Shown piece by piece: positions 1 through 7,591 of a stretch of DNA of 21,196 bases (within the stretch, counting starts at the first letter, position 1; every line of letters starts with the position of its first letter). The stretch is from JAIOPA01 sp964655175 (GTDB lineage Bacteria > Eisenbacteria > RBG-16-71-46): positions 1 through 21,196 of the forward strand of contig CAZZLY010000042.1 in the NCBI GenBank assembly GCA_964655175.1. Reading direction: 5' to 3'. The notes under the pieces are model-generated. The model did no database searches. It was not told the origin of the DNA and worked only from the letters and a program-made list of their open reading frames with translations. A program made the translations under genes and the position numbers.

Positions 1-1278
1 CTAGAACTGGTCCTTCTCGGTCGAGTCCGCGAGCGCCTTGGTGGCCGACTCGCCGCCCGAGATGACCTCCTGCAGCGCGTCGAACCAGCCGGTGCCCACG
101 AAGCTCTGGTGCTTCACGGCGGCGTAGCCGTCCGAGGCCGCCAGTTCGAACTCCCGGTCCTGGAGCTTCGAGTACGCGCTCATGCCGCGGTCGCGGTAGC
201 CGCTCGCCAGCTCGAACATGCTCAGATTGAGCGCGTGGAAGCCCGCCAGCGTGACGAACTGGAACGCGTAGCCCATGGCGCCCAGCTCGCGCTGGAACTT
301 GGCGATCGTGGCGGCGTCCAGCTTCTTGGACCAGTTGAAGCTCGGCGAGCAGTTGTACGCCAGCTTCTTGCCCGGGAACTTGGCGTGGATGCCCTCGGCG
401 AACTCCTTGGCTTCCGCGAGGTCCGGCGTGCTGGTCTCGCACCACACGAGGTCGGCGTGGGGCGCGTAGGCGAGTCCGCGGTCGATCGCCATGGCGAGGC
501 CGTTCTTGATGCGGTAGAAGCCCTCGGCGGTGCGCTCGCCGGTGATCCACCGGTGATCGCGCGGGTCGATGTCGCTCGTGAGCAGGTTGGCCGAATGCGC
601 ATCGGTGCGCGCCACGAGCACGGTGGGTACGTCCAGCACGTCGGCCGCGAGCCGCGCGGCGACGAGCTTCTGGATGAACTCGCGCGTGGGCACGAGCACC
701 TTGCCACCCAGATGGCCGCACTTCTTGGCGCTCGCCAGCTGGTCCTCGAAGTGCACGCCGGCGGCACCGGCCTCGATCATGCCGCGCATGAGCTCGTAGG
801 CGTTCAGGTCACCACCGAACCCGGCTTCGGCGTCGGCCACGATGGGCGCCATCCAGTTGCGGCCGGCCTTGCCCTCGAGGTGCGCGATCTGGTCGGCGCG
901 CTGCAGCGCGTTGTTGATGCGACGCACCACGTAGGGCACCGAGTCGGCGGGGTAGAGGCTCTGGTCGGGGTACATCTGGCCCGCGGTGTTCGCATCCGCC
1001 GCCACCTGCCAGCCCGACAGGTAGATCGCGCGCAGACCCGCGCTCACCATCTCGACGGCCTGGTTGCCCGTGAGCGCGCCGAGGGCACGCACCGGCTCGG
1101 CGCCCTGCAGGTCGGCCCACAGCCGCTCGGCACCCAGGCGCGCGAGCGAGTGCTCCACGTGCACGGTGCCGCGCACGCGCAGCACGTCCTCGGCGCGGTA
1201 GCGACGCGTCACGCCCTGCCAGCGGGCGTCGTTCGCCCAGGACTGCGTCATCTCGGCGGCGGTCATCGGCTTGCTCAT
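1..1278 (-). CDS. aceA: Isocitrate lyase
   Basis: Cleaves isocitrate to glyoxylate and succinate, the first step of the glyoxylate shunt, in the cytoplasm. The 425-residue product is complete: the TAG stop is the first three bases of the window. The catalytic KKCGH motif is at residues 185-189 (Cys187 the expected general acid/base). Other family blocks are SGWQVAADAN near 88-97, the metal/substrate loop VADAEAGFGG near 147-156, and NCSPSFNW at 309-316. The C-terminus STEKDQF resembles the usual ICL tail. Length is close to E. coli AceA (434). The ATG is preceded by GAGGA at 1287-1291 with an 8-base spacer, which fixes the start. The gene lies 85 bases downstream of aceB on the same strand, so an aceBA operon is likely. 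No aceK is visible, but the window ends here. Nothing looks truncated. Confidence 0.97.
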   Translation of the reverse strand: MSKPMTAAEMTQSWANDARWQGVTRRYRAEDVLRVRGTVHVEHSLARLGAERLWADLQGAEPVRALGALTGNQAVEMVSAGLRAIYLSGWQVAADANTAGQMYPDQSLYPADSVPYVVRRINNALQRADQIAHLEGKAGRNWMAPIVADAEAGFGGDLNAYELMRGMIEAGAAGVHFEDQLASAKKCGHLGGKVLVPTREFIQKLVAARLAADVLDVPTVLVARTDAHSANLLTSDIDPRDHRWITGERTAEGFYRIKNGLAMAIDRGLAYAPHADLVWCETSTPDLAEAKEFAEGIHAKFPGKKLAYNCSPSFNWSKKLDAATIAKFQRELGAMGYAFQFVTLAGFHALNLSMFELASGYRDRGMSAYSKLQDREFELAASDGYAAVKHQSFVGTGWFDALQEVISGGESATKALADSTEKDQF

Positions 1279-1363
1279 CGTGGGAGTCCTCGTGGGTGCC
1301 CGTCATGACCGGGCGAGTGGTCGAAGGCGTCGTGCGTGCTGGGGCTTCGGGTTCGGGAAGGTT

Positions 1364-2935
1364 CTAAACGGGGTCGCAGAACCCGTGCTCGATCATGAGT
1401 CGGCTCTGCTGCGCGGCTTCGTGCAGGGTCTGTTCGTCACCGGGGTCGCGACCGATCGGCAGTTCGGCGACCAGCATGGTGAGCGCCTCGTCGAAGCAGC
1501 GGGCCACCAGCGCGTCGTCGTGCATGATCGGGTGCCCATCGCCGTCGGTGATCGCGAGGTGGTCGCGGTGCAGCAGACGCTGCGCGATCATGAGGCGGTA
1601 GATGCGATCGGTCGCCAGGTCCTCCATGTAACCGTCCAGCAGACTGGCGCCCTTGCCGTGCAGCACGCCGTTGCGATAACGGATCACGGTGCGCACCGCC
1701 GAGCGCGTGCCCCCCAGCGTGATGCTGCCCACGCCGATCGGGGCCGGCCGCAGGTCGGGGTAGCGGTCCACGTCGGGCATGCGGGAGTGCAACTGGTTCG
1801 GCTCGGGGAACTGCGCCACCGCGATGGCGTTCTGGTCGGGGTGCCCGGTCCAGGCGCCGTCCATGAAGCACGCGGCCTCGTTGCGCTTGTCCTTCTCGAG
1901 CGTCGCCAGCGCGCGCGCGTTGAGCTCGGCGTCGGTGCGGCTGGGGTACAACGCGGTCATGCCACCGATCGCCAGTGCACCGCGGCGGTGGCAGATGTCC
2001 ACCAGCAGATGGCGCAGGCGCTGGAAGAACGGCACGTCGTGCGGGATCGTGTTGCGGTCGGGCAGCACCCAGTGGCGATCGCGCAGGTTCCAGTGGATCA
2101 GGCTCGCCATGTAGTCCCAGCGGCCCAGGTTGAGCCCCACGATGTGCTCGCGCAGCTCGTAGAGGAACTCCTCCATCTGATAGGCGAGCGGATGCGACTC
2201 CACGAGCGCCATGCAGCGGATGAAGTCGCGCGGCCAGCCCTTGGCGGCGGCCACCGCCTGGAACACGTCGGCCCACCAGCGCGCCTCCTCGGCCGACTCG
2301 CTCTTGGGGATGTACACCGCGAACGGATGCTTGAGCGTGGCGGCGTCGAGCGAGTACGCCAGGAGCGCGAGGTCGAACAGCGACGCGCTCGTGACCTCGC
2401 CCGGGATCACGCCGGCCTGCGACAGGTGCAGTCCACGTACGCGACTCCAGATCGCCACCTTCGAGGCCGTGATGCCCACCGTGCGATCGCGCTTGGCGTC
2501 GTGGTAGGTGAGCGTGCCCGCGAGCGCGGCGTGGATGTTGGCCACACCGCGCATGAGATTGGGCCACGCGTTGGCCATCGAGTCCTCGAGGTCCAGCATC
2601 ACGCCGGGCGCGCCCGAGTTGAGCATCTTCACCACGAGCTCGGCCTCGTCGGCGGGCCCGGTCATCTGATTGCGCTGGTCGCGGCACCACTCGGGCACGG
2701 TGATGCGCCAGTCGCCCGTGGTCGCGATCGAGGGCGAGAGGTGGTCCGGCAACTCGCCGTGCTCGTGCGCCCGGCGCAGTCGCGCGATGCGTGCGGTGGC
2801 GAGCGCCTGCTGCCGGGGCGTGAACGCCGCGTGCAGCGCTCGATAGAAGGCCGCGAACCCCGACGGCAGGTCGCGCTCGAGGTCGAATCCCTCGGGGGCG
2901 TGGTTCATGGCGGGGATGTGGGCGGCACTCTTCAC
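1364..2935 (-). CDS. aceB: Malate synthase A (divergent)
   Basis: Condenses glyoxylate with acetyl-CoA to malate, the second glyoxylate shunt step. 523 residues, near the normal size for form A. Visible family features are VMLDLEDS at 112-119, the substrate Arg in VRGLH (near 167), the Mg ligand Glu246 in VES, the signature REHIVGLNLGRWDYM (262-276, Mg ligand Asp274), and the catalytic-base Asp439 in YMEDLAT. The signature departs from the classic pattern at its end (Ala for Phe), and the ATAEISR stretch reads ATDRIYR, so this is a divergent branch. The start is GTG at 2935, supported by AGAGG five bases upstream. An in-frame ATG at 2908 (residue 10) has no visible ribosome binding site. It is first in the operon with aceA and divergent from the DUF2891 gene. 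Confidence 0.93.
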   Translation of the reverse strand: MKSAAHIPAMNHAPEGFDLERDLPSGFAAFYRALHAAFTPRQQALATARIARLRRAHEHGELPDHLSPSIATTGDWRITVPEWCRDQRNQMTGPADEAELVVKMLNSGAPGVMLDLEDSMANAWPNLMRGVANIHAALAGTLTYHDAKRDRTVGITASKVAIWSRVRGLHLSQAGVIPGEVTSASLFDLALLAYSLDAATLKHPFAVYIPKSESAEEARWWADVFQAVAAAKGWPRDFIRCMALVESHPLAYQMEEFLYELREHIVGLNLGRWDYMASLIHWNLRDRHWVLPDRNTIPHDVPFFQRLRHLLVDICHRRGALAIGGMTALYPSRTDAELNARALATLEKDKRNEAACFMDGAWTGHPDQNAIAVAQFPEPNQLHSRMPDVDRYPDLRPAPIGVGSITLGGTRSAVRTVIRYRNGVLHGKGASLLDGYMEDLATDRIYRLMIAQRLLHRDHLAITDGDGHPIMHDDALVARCFDEALTMLVAELPIGRDPGDEQTLHEAAQQSRLMIEHGFCDPV

Positions 2936-2960
2936 GTCGGCCTCTCAGGCAACACGGTGG

Positions 2961-2985
2961 ACCCGCGGACGGGTTGTCCGCGGGT
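2961..2985. promoter_or_regulatory. Perfect 10-bp inverted repeat in the aceB leader
   Basis: ACCCGCGGAC (2961-2970) and its exact reverse complement GTCCGCGGGT (2976-2985) are separated by GGGTT. The element sits 26 bases upstream of the aceB GTG. It would lie just after a transcription start driven by the leftward GATAAC at 2999-2994. It could be an operator for a dimeric repressor of aceBA or a leader hairpin. There is no U-tract, so a classic terminator is unlikely. The function is inferred. Confidence 0.4.
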
Positions 2986-3158
2986 GCGCCGCGGTTATCG
3001 GCCACTCGTGCACTCTGCTTGATGCGGCCGGCCCGGGGGAGAGGGCCGCCCGGACCCGATCCGAACGGAGGTCTCGTGCAGCACGCGAGGCCGTGCCGAT
3101 AAAGTGCTGTGAATGCGTCGCGTAGCGAGGGCGCTGTGCAGGCGCGCTCGCGGCTGTC

Positions 3159-3164
3159 TAGACT
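3159..3164 (+). promoter_or_regulatory. Candidate -10 box for the DUF2891 gene
   Basis: TAGACT lies 87 bases before the ATG at 3252 and is followed by gCCGCGCGTC, a stretch shared with two other candidate promoters in this window. The best -35 at 18-base spacing is TGTGCA, a weak match. Confidence 0.3.
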
Positions 3165-3251
3165 GCCGCGCGTCGCGGTTCCGGGCCCGCGTGGACGCGC
3201 GGTGCCGCGGACCACGTCCCCTTTCCGTCCGCCCGATCGAGGAACCCTCGC

Positions 3252-4301
3252 ATGGAAGCCGCCGCGCTCACGCTCGCTCCGTTCGTCGCTCAGGCCCGCG
3301 AGGCGATCCATCGCGAGTATCCCGCGGTGCTGGTGCTGTCCATGACCGGCCCGGGCGCGATCGGCACGCCGCGTCAGACGACGCCCGCGTTCTGGGGCAG
3401 CTACGACTGGCATTCGGCGGTGCACGGTCACTGGACGCTCGTGCGCGCGTTGCGTCTGGCGCCGCACGCGGACTGGGCCGACGAGGCTCGTGCCGCCCTG
3501 GCGGTCACGCTCACGCGCGAGACGCTCGCGGCCGAGCACGCCTTCGTTGCGGCGCGCCCGGGCTTCGAGCGTCCCTACGGGCTCGCGTGGGTGCTGCAGC
3601 TGGCGGCCGAACTGCGCGGTCTCGCGCACGACGGCGGCGTGGATGCCGAGCGCGCGCGCGACTGGGCCGCGTGGCTCGAGCCGCTCGAGTCGCTCGCGAT
3701 CGAACGTCTGGTGTCGTGGGCGGGGCGGCTGCCGTGGCCGGTGAGGTCGGGCGAGCACGCGCAGAGCGCGTTCGCGTTCGGGCTCGCACTCGACTGGGCC
3801 CGCGCCACCGCGAACGAGCCCGTCGAGGCGGCGCTCACCGATCAGGCGCGCCGACTGTATCGCGCCGACACGGACGCACCGATCGCGTACGAGCCCTCGG
3901 GGCAGGACTTCCTGTCACCGGTGCTGGGTGCGGCCGACCTCATGCGGCGCGTCATGACGCGCACCGAGTACACGGGCTGGTTGCATCGCTACCTGCCCGA
4001 GTCGAGCGACGAGCGCGTCGCGCGTTGGCTCGAGCCCGTGACGCCGCCCGATCGCAGCGACGGCAAGTTCGCGCACCTGGACGGACTCAATCTGTCGCGC
4101 GCCTGGATGCTCGAGGGCGTGGTCTCGGCGCTGCCGGTGGGGCACGAGTACTACTCGTTGCTCGAGCGCTCGGCGGCGCGTCACGCGCAGGCGGGGCTCG
4201 CGGCGGTGCGCGAGGGCACGGACTGGATGGGCACGCACTGGCTCGCCAGCTTCGCGGTCTACCTGCTCACGCGGCGCGGGCTCGAGACGCCGACCGCCTA
4301 G
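3252..4301 (+). CDS. DUF2891 family protein
   Basis: A 349-residue protein of the DUF2891 family, whose function is unknown to me. It shows the family's conserved blocks: WGSYDWHSAVHGHW (48-61), FERPYGLAW (105-113), VRSGEHAQSAFAFGLALDWA (164-183), YEPSGQDFLSP (213-223) with ADLMRRVM, DRSDGKFAHLDGLNLSRAW (267-285) and GTHWLASFAVY (327-337). The invariant His, Trp, Asp and Glu residues and the alternating helices resemble alpha/alpha-barrel carbohydrate-acting enzymes, but that is inference. No signal peptide is visible, so it is probably cytoplasmic. The start is supported by GAGGA at 3239-3243 with an 8-base spacer. It converges on the next gene with only 9 bases between stop codons, and appears to be transcribed alone. 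Confidence 0.92.
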   Translation: MEAAALTLAPFVAQAREAIHREYPAVLVLSMTGPGAIGTPRQTTPAFWGSYDWHSAVHGHWTLVRALRLAPHADWADEARAALAVTLTRETLAAEHAFVAARPGFERPYGLAWVLQLAAELRGLAHDGGVDAERARDWAAWLEPLESLAIERLVSWAGRLPWPVRSGEHAQSAFAFGLALDWARATANEPVEAALTDQARRLYRADTDAPIAYEPSGQDFLSPVLGAADLMRRVMTRTEYTGWLHRYLPESSDERVARWLEPVTPPDRSDGKFAHLDGLNLSRAWMLEGVVSALPVGHEYYSLLERSAARHAQAGLAAVREGTDWMGTHWLASFAVYLLTRRGLETPTA

Positions 4302-4310
4302 CGACGCACC

Positions 4311-4889
4311 TCACTCCGTCGTGGCGAGGGCGCGCTCGAGCGAGGCCCAGGCCTCGTCGGTCATGGGGCCCGCGTGTAGCCAGCGAACGATCCCCGCGCC
4401 GTCGATCAGCACGCAGTGGGCCGCGTCGGGGTCGCGCATGCTCATGCGCTTCTTCCATTCGCCGGCCTCCTGCCACACGGTGATCACGTTCTCGTGCAGT
4501 TCGGCCGGCGTGCCCTTGCGCATGCCGCTGTCGATCATCGGCCGGGCGATGCGCGCCATGCCGCCCATGACCGGCACCTCGTACGACGTGATCGTGCTCG
4601 TGGCGCCGTGCACCTTGCGGAAATGCTCGGCCCACGGCTCGACCTGATAACGCGACTTGTACGTGAAGCCCAGCGCCAGGAACGCACGCTTGCCCCGCGA
4701 GTCCTGTGGCACCGATGCGTCGCGCCCGTTCAGGTAGTGGCCGATCAGCGGCGGCAGCGTGTCGCCCACCGCGAGCGCCTTCACGACGGCCGCCTGCGAC
4801 GGTCGGGCCGATAGGAGCAGCAACAGGGCGAGCACCAGACGTCGGACGCGCCAGGCGCGGGGCGGGGTGGAGCGATCGGGCGTGGTCAT
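4311..4889 (-). CDS. Secreted thioredoxin-fold protein without CXXC (ATP10-like)
   Basis: 192 residues. Residues 1-33 form a signal peptide: RVRR, then a Leu-rich core, with likely cleavage after SQA. The rest follows a thioredoxin/redoxin layout: GDTLP..(42-), RGKRAFLALGFTYKSRYQVEPW (65-86) as beta strand plus active-site loop, then CVLIDGAGIVRWLHAG (159-174) as the C-terminal strand pair. The usual CXXC position has none; the only cysteine is Cys159, so it is unlikely to be a classic disulfide oxidoreductase. The GIVRW block and the missing cysteines recall ATP10-type assembly factors, but I cannot confirm this. The ATG at 4889 has no ribosome binding site; a TAGCAT box lies six bases upstream. 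It is divergent from the MFS gene. Confidence 0.75.
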   Translation of the reverse strand: MTTPDRSTPPRAWRVRRLVLALLLLLSARPSQAAVVKALAVGDTLPPLIGHYLNGRDASVPQDSRGKRAFLALGFTYKSRYQVEPWAEHFRKVHGATSTITSYEVPVMGGMARIARPMIDSGMRKGTPAELHENVITVWQEAGEWKKRMSMRDPDAAHCVLIDGAGIVRWLHAGPMTDEAWASLERALATTE

Positions 4890-4894
4890 GGGCG

Positions 4895-4901
4895 TATGCT
4901 A
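4895..4901. promoter_or_regulatory. Shared near-symmetrical -10 element between divergent genes
   Basis: The bases TATGCTA read as TATGCT on the plus strand (4895-4900) toward the MFS gene, and as TAGCAT on the minus strand (4901 to 4896) toward the thioredoxin-fold gene. Both resemble -10 hexamers. On the minus strand the ATG follows after six bases. No good -35 is visible on either strand, so activity is inferred. Confidence 0.35.
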
Positions 4902-4952
4902 CCGTCGCGCGTCCGTTCCGCGCCATCCGATCCCGAATCGCCCCGGAGTCCC

Positions 4953-6209
4953 ATGCCCGAGTCGCCCGTCGTCGCCCTGCAGCACCGCAACTTCCGCCTG
5001 CTCTGGGGCGGGCAGTTGGTGTCCATGGCCGGCTCCATGATGCAGAACACGGCGCTCCTGTGGCACGTGGCGACGCTGGTTGAGCCCGAGCGTCGCGGCG
5101 TCGCGCTGGGAATGGTGGGGCTCGTGCGCATCCTGCCGATCATCGTGTTCTCGCTGATCTCCGGCGTCGTGGCCGATGCGATGGACCGCCGTCGGCTCAT
5201 GCTCGTGACGCAACTCGGCATGGCCGCATGTGCCGCGGGCCTGGCCGCGCTCGAGTTCGCGGGCGTGCATCATCTCTGGCCCGTCTACGCGCTCGCCGCG
5301 TTGTCGGCCGCGTTCGGCACCTTCGACGGACCCGCGCGGCAGTCGCTCACCGCCACGCTCGTGCCGCGCGAGCATCTGCCCAACGCGATCGGCCTCATGA
5401 CGATCATGTTCCAGTTCGCGGCGGTCGCGGGCCCCGCCGCCGGCGGTCTCGTGATCGCGACGCACGGCGTGGCGTGGTGCTACGTCGTCAACGCGCTCTC
5501 GTTCCTGTGCGTCATCGCCGCCATCCTCGCCATGCGCGACGTGCCCGAGCCCGCGCACGAGCAGCGCCCCGAGGTCTCGTGGGCGGCCGCGCGCGAGGGG
5601 CTGGAGTTCGTGTTCCGCACGCCGCTCATCCGCAGCACCATGCTGCTCGACTTCTTCGCCACGTTCTTCGCCTCGGCCATGGCGTTGCTGCCCATGGTGG
5701 CGACCGACCTGCTCCACGTGGGCGCCCAGGGCTACGGTTGGCTCTCAGCCGCACCCAGTGCGGGTGCGGCGATCGCCGGGCTCGTGATGACGCCCATCGC
5801 GGGGCGCATCCGCCGCCGCGGGGCGGTGCTGCTGTGGGCGGTGGTCGCCTATGGCCTGGCGACGATCGCGTTCGGACTGACGCGCGACTTCACGGTCGCG
5901 TTCCTGTGCCTCGCCGCCACCGGGGCCGCCGATAACGTGAGCATGGTCATCCGCAACATCATCCGGCAGCTCGCCACGCCGGATCACATCCGCGGTCGCA
6001 TGACCAGCGTCAACATGATCTTCTTCATGGGCGGGCCGCAGCTGGGCGAACTCGAGGCCGGCCTCGTGGCGCAGCGGTTCGGCGTCGTGACGAGCGTGGT
6101 CACGGGCGGGCTGGGCTGCGTGGCCGCCGTGGCGTGGATCGCGGCGCGCACCCCGGCGCTACGGCGCTACCGCCGCGAGGACGCGGTGGGGGACTTGCCC
6201 GCGCACTAG
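4953..6209 (+). CDS. MFS efflux transporter, EntS/MFS_3-like
   Basis: A 418-residue inner-membrane transporter with about 12 hydrophobic segments. The N-terminus NFRLLWGGQLVSMAGSMMQ (13-31) is typical of the EntS-type (enterobactin exporter) branch. The motif-A loop between segments 2 and 3 is GVVADAMDRRR (71-81). Other family blocks are FDGPARQSLTATLVP and, near the end, RGRMTSVNMIFFMGGPQLGELEAG. The substrate cannot be predicted, and no siderophore genes are nearby. An upstream in-frame ATG exists at 4896, but it overlaps the candidate promoter. The ATG at 4953 begins the conserved N-terminus and has GGAG four bases upstream, so I chose it. The next gene starts 24 bases after the stop. Confidence 0.88.
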   Translation: MPESPVVALQHRNFRLLWGGQLVSMAGSMMQNTALLWHVATLVEPERRGVALGMVGLVRILPIIVFSLISGVVADAMDRRRLMLVTQLGMAACAAGLAALEFAGVHHLWPVYALAALSAAFGTFDGPARQSLTATLVPREHLPNAIGLMTIMFQFAAVAGPAAGGLVIATHGVAWCYVVNALSFLCVIAAILAMRDVPEPAHEQRPEVSWAAAREGLEFVFRTPLIRSTMLLDFFATFFASAMALLPMVATDLLHVGAQGYGWLSAAPSAGAAIAGLVMTPIAGRIRRRGAVLLWAVVAYGLATIAFGLTRDFTVAFLCLAATGAADNVSMVIRNIIRQLATPDHIRGRMTSVNMIFFMGGPQLGELEAGLVAQRFGVVTSVVTGGLGCVAAVAWIAARTPALRRYRREDAVGDLPAH

Positions 6210-6225
6210 TGCGCGGTGGCATACT
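6195..6225 (+). promoter_or_regulatory. Candidate promoter for the GT-C gene
   Basis: TTGCCC (6195-6200), a 19-base spacer, then CATACT (6220-6225), followed by cCCGCGTC and the ATG at 6234. The -35 overlaps the end of the MFS gene. If used, the mRNA would have almost no 5' leader. Confidence 0.35.
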
Positions 6226-6233
6226 CCCGCGTC

Positions 6234-7006
6234 ATGGCGAACGCTCCCAAGTCCCGCAGTACACCGACGCCCACCGGTGCGGCCTTCGCGCCCGCGCCGT
6301 GGCTCGTCGTGCTCGTGCTCGTCGCGGTCACGTGCCTCGTGCATCGCAACGTGCTGCACGAGTCGTTCGCGCTCGACGATCTGATCCTGTTCCAGCAGGC
6401 CGAGGGGCTGCGACCGTGGCCCGTCACGCTCTGGCGTTGGCTCTCGGGCTGGGCGTGGTTCCGCGTGGTCGTCCCCATGTGGGGGCACGAGCCGTACCCG
6501 TACCACGTGATGAGTCTGGCGCTGCACGTCGTGAACGCCGTGCTGCTGCAGCGTCTGCTCCGTCGTGCGGGCGCGAGCGAGGTCGCGGCGTTCCTGGGCT
6601 CGGCCGGATTCGCGCTCTCGCGACTGCACTTCCCGGCGCTGCTCGCCGTCACGTCGATCGGCGAACTGCTCGCGCTCACGTTCACCCTGCTCGCGATCCG
6701 CTTCGCGTCCGAGGTCGGCCGGCTCGCGCTCGCCGTCGTGTCCGTGCTGCTCGCGGTCTCGGCCAAGGAGAGCGTGTTCCTGGTGCCGTTCGCGTGGGTG
6801 CTCGTGGACACGAGCGGCTCGTCGTGGGGGACGCGACTGCGGCGCATGGCGCCCGTGCTCGGCGTGGGTGCGCTCGCGGGTGTGGCGTTGCTGGTGTCGG
6901 GCATCGCGAGTGGGCGACTGGGTGGCCAGGCGTACACGGTGTCGTTCGGTGCCAACCTCGCCGAGAACGTGGCGCGTCTGTTCGGTTGGACCGTGGACCT
7001 CGTGGA
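6234..7006 (+). CDS. GT-C-like membrane glycosyltransferase, N-terminal part (runs into gap)
   Basis: About 257 residues before the assembly gap. It is an integral membrane protein with hydrophobic segments near 22-40, 91-110, 117-140, 143-160, 163-192 and 206-225. After the first segment comes HESFALDDL (42-50), the acidic pair expected in the first extracytoplasmic loop of GT-C enzymes using polyprenyl-linked sugars. YPYHVMSLALHVVNAVLL (88-105) and SAKESVFLVPFA (176-187) match the pattern of O-mannosyltransferase/TMTC-type proteins. A GTG at 6216 is also in frame, but it overlaps the -10-like CATACT. The ATG at 6234 is preferred. The frame is open to the gap. The acceptor substrate is unknown. 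Confidence 0.7.
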
Positions 7007-7106
7007 NNNNNNNNNNNNNNNNNNNNNNNNNNNNNNNNNNNNNNNNNNNNNNNNNNNNNNNNNNNNNNNNNNNNNNNNNNNNNNNNNNNNNNNNNNNNNN
7101 NNNNNN
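7007..7106. other. Assembly gap (100 N)
   Basis: Exactly 100 unknown bases, the usual placeholder for a scaffold gap of unestimated length. The reading frame across it carries no information, so the flanking coding pieces cannot be joined by frame alone. Confidence 0.99.
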
Positions 7107-7591
7107 TGCGCAAGTCGCGCATCGCCGCCGGCAGCACCGAGGACGTGCGCCGCGCGTTGGGCGGCACGCCCGCGAAGGTCGTGATCCTGATCCCCGCGTC
7201 GATCTCGGGCGCGCTCGACCTGGGCACGGGGCGCTTCCGCGAGGGCGCGAGCTTCAAGCGCTACGAGCTCGAGGCCGTGCTCGACGGCGGGGCGTCGCTG
7301 CGCGCGCTGGTGCCGGCGGCCGAGTCGGTCGCGTTCGTGCACGATTTCGATGCCGCGCACGACGGGTGGCGGTGCTTCATGTCGCGCTCGGACGCACGCC
7401 TCGTCGAGATGGGCACGTACCCCGAGGCGCATCGGCGGATCCTCCAGGCGCTGCTCGCGAGCGGCTTCGCGGCGGCGGCCGTGGATTACGCGGATCAGGC
7501 GATCGCGGCGCGACCCGACGACCTGCTCCTGCGCGAACTGCGCGACCGCGCCGCCGCGTCGCTGCCACTCGCACCCCAGGGGACCCCATGA
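7107..7591 (+). CDS. C-terminal part of a gene broken by the gap (probably the GT-C protein)
   Basis: An open frame enters from the gap and ends at TGA 7589-7591, giving about 160 residues (first full codon 7109). It begins with polar sequence, has a beta-rich stretch (AKVVILIPASISGALDLG, then YELEAVLDGG, LRALVPAAES) and ends with a TPR-like helix pair (SGFAAAAVDYADQAIAARPDDLLLRELRDRAA). Large GT-C membrane proteins often end in a soluble periplasmic or TPR tail, so it probably belongs to the gene starting at 6234. A separate gene starting inside the gap is possible. Its stop overlaps the next start as ATGA, suggesting translational coupling. Confidence 0.6.

Larger units (their letters stand above)
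2936..3251. promoter_or_regulatory. Divergent intergenic region aceB / DUF2891
   Basis: A 316-base stretch without a convincing gene. It must hold the promoters of aceBA (leftward) and the DUF2891 gene (rightward). I see a perfect inverted repeat near aceB (2961-2985), a leftward -10-like GATAAC (2999 to 2994), and a rightward -10-like TAGACT (3159-3164). Short frames crossing it are GC-driven and lack family features. Confidence 0.5.

Noticed and set aside
1271..3022. A 583-codon plus-strand frame over aceB
   Set aside because: It is antisense to a well-conserved malate synthase and has no recognisable motif.
3024..3049. GCGGCC/GGCCGC inverted repeat in the aceB upstream region
   Set aside because: Only six base pairs with a 14-base loop, expected by chance in DNA this GC-rich.
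1437..3758. A 773-codon minus-strand frame spanning aceB, the intergenic region and part of DUF2891
   Set aside because: Low-complexity Arg/Pro/Ala product that overlaps two confident genes in other frames.
4896..4952. Upstream ATG for the MFS gene
   Set aside because: It lies within the candidate promoter, and the conserved N-terminus begins at 4953, which has GGAG upstream.
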